A stretch of 8,029 nt of DNA from Dehalococcoidia bacterium (GTDB lineage Bacteria; Chloroflexota; Dehalococcoidia; Dehalococcoidales; Fen-1064). Positions within the stretch are counted from its first letter, which is position 1; each line of letters begins with the position of its first letter. The stretch spans positions 1-8,029 of the forward strand of contig JAUYDN010000016.1 of assembly GCA_030691775.1 (NCBI GenBank), in the 5' to 3' direction. A program made the position numbers and the translations under genes. Below, one piece after another: positions 6,118-8,029 of this stretch. The notes under the pieces are model-generated. The model was not told where the DNA came from. It worked only from the letters and a program-made list of their open reading frames with translations, and did no database searches.

Positions 6118-7209
6118 TTACACCCTCGCCGCCACCAGTTCCCCCATCTCCTTCGTGCCGACCTTTTTCATACCTTCGGTCATAATGTCATAGGTGCGGT
6201 AACCTTCTTCCAGCACTTTCAGTACACCATCCTCGATTGCCTTCGCTTCTTTAAGCAGGGTAAAGGAATACCGCAACATCATCGCCGCACTGAGAATGGT
6301 AGCGATGGGGTTCGCCAGGTTCTGGTTGGCCCGCCGCGGCGCAGACCCGTGAATCGGCTCGTACATCCCGGAGATTTTAACCCCTTCTTTGGGTGTGCCG
6401 GCAAGGCTCGCGGAAGGCAACATACCCATCGACCCGGCGAGCATCGAGGCTTCGTCAGTCAATATGTCCCCGAAGGTATTCTCGGTGACGACGACATCGA
6501 TGGACTTCGGGTTCTGGATAAGGCGCATCGCGCAGGAATCGACAAGCTGGTGCTCAAGTTCGATGTCCGGATAATCTTTAGAGACCTCGATGACCACCTG
6601 CCGCCATAGCCGTGAAGTTTCGAGGACGTTCTGCTTGTCCACGGACATCAGCTTCTTGCGGCGGCTTCTGGCAAGCTCAAAACCTACTTTAGCGATGCGG
6701 GCGATTTCCTGCTCGCTGTAGGACATGGTATCCACCCCACGTCTGCCACGGGAGGTGGTATACCGCCGCTTGGGTCTGCCGAAATACAGACCACCGGTCA
6801 GCTCTCGCACGACAACCAGGTCCACGCCCCGCACTACCTCAGGTTTGAGGTTGGTCTGGTCCGCGAGCATCGGCAGGACTTTTACCGGGCGCAGGTTGGC
6901 ATATAGCCCCATCCCCTTACGCAGGCCGAGCAAACCGTCTTCCGGACGTACCAGGGCAGACGGCACGTCGAACTTCGGGTCGCCGACCGCGCCCAGCAGG
7001 ACGGCATCCGCCTTCTTGCAACGGCTCAGCGTGTCCTTTGTTAATGCCTCGCCGGTCTTATCGATGGCGATACCGCCGATGAGCTGGTAGTCCATATCGA
7101 AAGTGTGATTGTACTTTTTCTCTATTGCCTTGAGAACGTTGACCGCCGCCGCCACAACCTCGGGTCCGATGCCGTCACCGGGAAGAACAACCATTTTAAA
7201 TTGCGCCAC
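6118..7209 (-). CDS. leuB: 3-isopropylmalate dehydrogenase
   Basis: Oxidises and decarboxylates (2R,3S)-3-isopropylmalate to 2-oxoisocaproate using NAD; in a citramalate pathway it also acts on 3-methylmalate. The 363 aa from GTG (7207-7209) is family length. AAGGAG (7216-7221) lies six bases upstream; the frame stays open further but runs back through repeat sequence, so the longer start is rejected. Motifs: LPGDGIGPEVV (9-19), the substrate arginines in GLRKGMGLYANLRP (R97, R107) and RELTGGLYFG (135-144, R135, Y142), VDKQNVLE (K192), LVDSCAM (D224), TENTFGDILTDEAS (D248, D252), and the cofactor loop EPIHGSAP (284-291). The loop continues RRANQNLANP, where most LeuB have DIAGKxxANP, so the Asp that contacts the NAD ribose is replaced by Arg. 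Between leuD and leuB is a 484-bp gap of repeats. It belongs to the leuD-leuB-cimA transcription unit. Confidence 0.95.
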   Translation of the reverse strand: MAQFKMVVLPGDGIGPEVVAAAVNVLKAIEKKYNHTFDMDYQLIGGIAIDKTGEALTKDTLSRCKKADAVLLGAVGDPKFDVPSALVRPEDGLLGLRKGMGLYANLRPVKVLPMLADQTNLKPEVVRGVDLVVVRELTGGLYFGRPKRRYTTSRGRRGVDTMSYSEQEIARIAKVGFELARSRRKKLMSVDKQNVLETSRLWRQVVIEVSKDYPDIELEHQLVDSCAMRLIQNPKSIDVVVTENTFGDILTDEASMLAGSMGMLPSASLAGTPKEGVKISGMYEPIHGSAPRRANQNLANPIATILSAAMMLRYSFTLLKEAKAIEDGVLKVLEEGYRTYDIMTEGMKKVGTKEMGELVAARV

Positions 7210-7230
7210 TTGTGACTCCTTTTCTTTTTT

Positions 7231-7340
7231 GTCATTGCGAGTCCTGATTCCGTCAGGACGTGGCAATCTTACGCACCCTTTGCAGTTTTCTGTATTGCAA
7301 TCCTTATATTCTCCCAGAGATTGCCACAGCCTGCCCCGTA
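7231..7340 (+). repeat. Repeat unit R2, TCATTGCGAG...GTGGCAATCT type with inverted right end
   Basis: Inner stem GTCCTGA (7241-7247), loop TTCCG, TCAGGAC (7253-7259); outer arms ATTGC and GCAAT. GTGGCAATCT (7260-7269) recurs as its exact reverse complement AGATTGCCAC (7318-7327). The unit ends in GCCTGCCCCGTA (7329-7340), which opens the next repeat. It aligns with R3 along its full length of about 110 bp. Confidence 0.8.
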
Positions 7341-7462
7341 CTCGATACGGGGTCACCTCGATTCTATCGGGATTCCCCGCAAAGACAGTGGGCTTAATGA
7401 TTACCCGCCATTCTCTGCTTCGTGTATTCAATCAAGCCGCCGGCTTTCACCAATTGGCTCAC
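7329..7462. repeat. 134-bp direct repeat, copy 1
   Basis: Aligned without gaps to 7629-7762 at an offset of exactly 300 bp, with eight differences (about 94% identity). The first 65 bp are spacer, including the hairpin CCCCGTA-CTCGA-TACGGGG (7334-7352), and differ at one site. The last 69 bp correspond to the leuD 3' end and differ at seven. Confidence 0.85.
7394..7462 (-). pseudogene. Remnant duplicate of the leuD 3' end
   Basis: Read on the minus strand this gives VSQLVKAGGLIEYTKQRMAG, then NH and TAA, against MSALVKAGGLIEYTKQRMAG, then KH and TAA, at the true leuD end. The three base changes in the codons for I-E-Y are all silent (ATA/ATT, GAG/GAA, TAT/TAC); three other codons change the residue (M/V, A/Q, K/N). 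No start codon or Shine-Dalgarno serves it, and a stop lies in frame a few codons upstream, so it is not a gene. It lies 232 bp beyond the stop codon of the real leuD. Confidence 0.8.
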
Positions 7463-7473
7463 CTCTCCACTTC

Positions 7474-7582
7474 GTCATTGCGAGTCCTGATTCCGCCAGG
7501 ACGTGGCAATCTCACGCACCCTTTACGGTTTCTGTATGGCAGTCCCTGTTGTCACACAAAGATCGCCTCAGCCTGCCCCGTA
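7474..7582 (+). repeat. Repeat unit R3, second copy of the R2 type
   Basis: Inner stem GTCCTGA (7484-7490), loop TTCCG, CCAGGAC (7496-7502), where one closing pair is lost relative to R2. GTGGCAATCT (7503-7512) has a degenerate inverted partner AGATCGCCTC (7560-7569, two mismatches). It ends in the same GCCTGCCCCGTA (7571-7582). Confidence 0.75.
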
Positions 7583-7640
7583 TGAGCGACTTCATCGCCA
7601 TCCCGATTCAGTCGGGACTTGATGCGGGGCCTGCCCCGTA
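7583..7640. repeat. 58-bp extra segment flanked by a 12-bp direct repeat
   Basis: Present after R3 and absent after R2. GCCTGCCCCGTA occurs at 7571-7582 and 7629-7640. The piece carries the hairpin TCCCGA-TTCAG-TCGGGA (7601-7617) inside weaker outer arms CATC (7593-7596) and GATG (7621-7624), with the same core as R1. Confidence 0.7.
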
Positions 7641-7762
7641 CTTGATACGGGGTCACCTCGATTCTATCGGGATTCCCCGCAAAGACAGTGGGCTTAATGT
7701 TTACCCGCCATTCTCTGCTTCGTATACTCTATCAAGCCGCCGGCTTTCACCAATGCGCTCAT
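7629..7762. repeat. 134-bp direct repeat, copy 2 (includes the true leuD 3' end)
   Basis: Partner of 7329-7462. It contains the hairpin CCCCGTA-CTTGA-TACGGGG (7634-7652), an imperfect CGAT-TCT-ATCG stem just after it, the leuD stop codon (7694-7696) and the last 22 leuD codons. Confidence 0.85.
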
Positions 7763-8029
7763 AAACTCCGGGTACGGCTTTGAAACCCATTCTTTGCCTG
7801 TGCTCGCGTTCCTGATTATTCCCTTCTCCAGATTAACCTCCACTGTATCGCCCATCTTGATTCCATCTGGCGCGTTATCGCTTTCCAACAGAGGCAAGCC
7901 GATGTTAATGGCGTTACGGAAAAAGATGCGCGCGAAACTTTTAGCAATAACGCAGGAAATCCCTGAAGCTTTGATAGCTATAGGGGCATGTTCCCGTGAA
8001 GACCCGCACCCGAAGTTGGTTGTTGCCAC
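7694..8029 (-). CDS. leuD: 3-isopropylmalate dehydratase small subunit, C-terminal part
   Basis: With LeuC it isomerises 2-isopropylmalate to 3-isopropylmalate (or citramalate to 3-methylmalate) in the cytosol. The window holds the last 111 codons; the first visible codon, GTG, is an internal valine and the N-terminal third lies beyond the edge. The signature NFGCGSSREHAP, the swivelling-domain substrate loop, is at visible residues 5-16. Further family marks are VIAKSFARIFFRNAINIGLP (27-46) and GDTVEVNLEKG (60-70). The archaeal/clostridial short type of LeuD (about 165 aa) fits this size and the C-terminal AGGLIEYTK. It is upstream of leuB in transcription order; leuC is expected just outside the right edge. 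Its last 22 codons are duplicated downstream. Confidence 0.93.
   Translation of the reverse strand: MATTNFGCGSSREHAPIAIKASGISCVIAKSFARIFFRNAINIGLPLLESDNAPDGIKMGDTVEVNLEKGIIRNASTGKEWVSKPYPEFMSALVKAGGLIEYTKQRMAGKH

Larger units (their letters stand above)
7210..7693. other. Repeat island between leuB and leuD (no gene)
   Basis: Nothing here encodes a full protein. It is built as: R2 unit (7231-7340), leuD-tail copy 1 (7329-7462), a short junction (7463-7473), R3 unit (7474-7582), a 58-bp extra piece (7583-7640), then the spacer that leads into the true leuD 3' end. The order R-unit then leuD tail occurs twice, so the island arose by tandem duplication of one spacer plus gene end. Confidence 0.75.

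Noticed and set aside
7210..7431. A 74-residue N-terminal extension of LeuB to an upstream ATG
   Set aside because: The added stretch translates the R2 repeat and spacer, has no LeuB similarity, and the GTG at 7209 has a perfect AAGGAG directly before LeuB's conserved start.
7231..7582. CRISPR array
   Set aside because: Only two units, about 110 bp each, separated by a piece of leuD rather than by short unique spacers; the repeats are internally palindromic over long arms.
7109..7764. Plus-strand open frames of 147-158 codons across the leuB-leuD gap
   Set aside because: They translate repeat DNA and the antisense of leuD/leuB; the duplicated peptide segments only reflect the DNA repeat, with no start signals.

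Overview
The window looks like a chromosomal segment (GC near 50-55% by eye) from an anaerobic bacterium. Dehalococcoidia (Chloroflexota) is my best guess. The clues are the leuD-leuB-cimA gene order, a GerW (YtfJ)-DUF2953 pair outside a typical spore former, and small palindromic repeats in most intergenic gaps. This assignment is inference, because there is no rRNA or marker phylogeny here.

Layout: (1) 1-1558, minus strand: two uncharacterised genes 12 bp apart (a 199-aa coiled-coil-type protein, then a 232-aa protein), followed by the start of a gene leaving the window that resembles thymidylate synthase/dCMP hydroxymethylase-type proteins. (2) 1559-1852: a divergent control region with two -10 boxes embedded in a perfect 10-bp inverted repeat. 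(3) 1853-2689, plus: a double zinc ribbon plus OB-fold (tRNA_anti-like) protein. (4) 2727-3254, minus: a small exported or lipoprotein-like protein. (5) 3458-4400, plus: a GerW/YtfJ gene broken by two apparent one-base deletions, followed after 3 bp by a DUF2953 membrane protein. The same gene pair occurs in Bacillus as ytfJ/ytfI. (6) 4397-8029, minus: a branched-chain amino acid block, transcribed leuD (truncated by the window edge), leuB, cimA. It ends with a 4-bp convergent overlap onto the DUF2953 gene.

LeuD and LeuB carry out the isomerase and dehydrogenase steps shared by leucine synthesis and the citramalate route to 2-oxobutyrate. CimA makes citramalate from pyruvate and acetyl-CoA, so the block can feed both leucine and threonine-independent isoleucine synthesis.

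The least ordinary parts are the two intergenic gaps of the leu block. They hold hairpin repeats of two flavours whose inner and outer stems covary, each followed by an inverted half copy (REPIN-like). The leuD-leuB gap also holds a second, diverged copy of the 3' end of leuD, produced by a local tandem duplication. I found no tRNA, rRNA, CRISPR array, transposase or phage gene, and no clear evidence of a new defence or mobile system.
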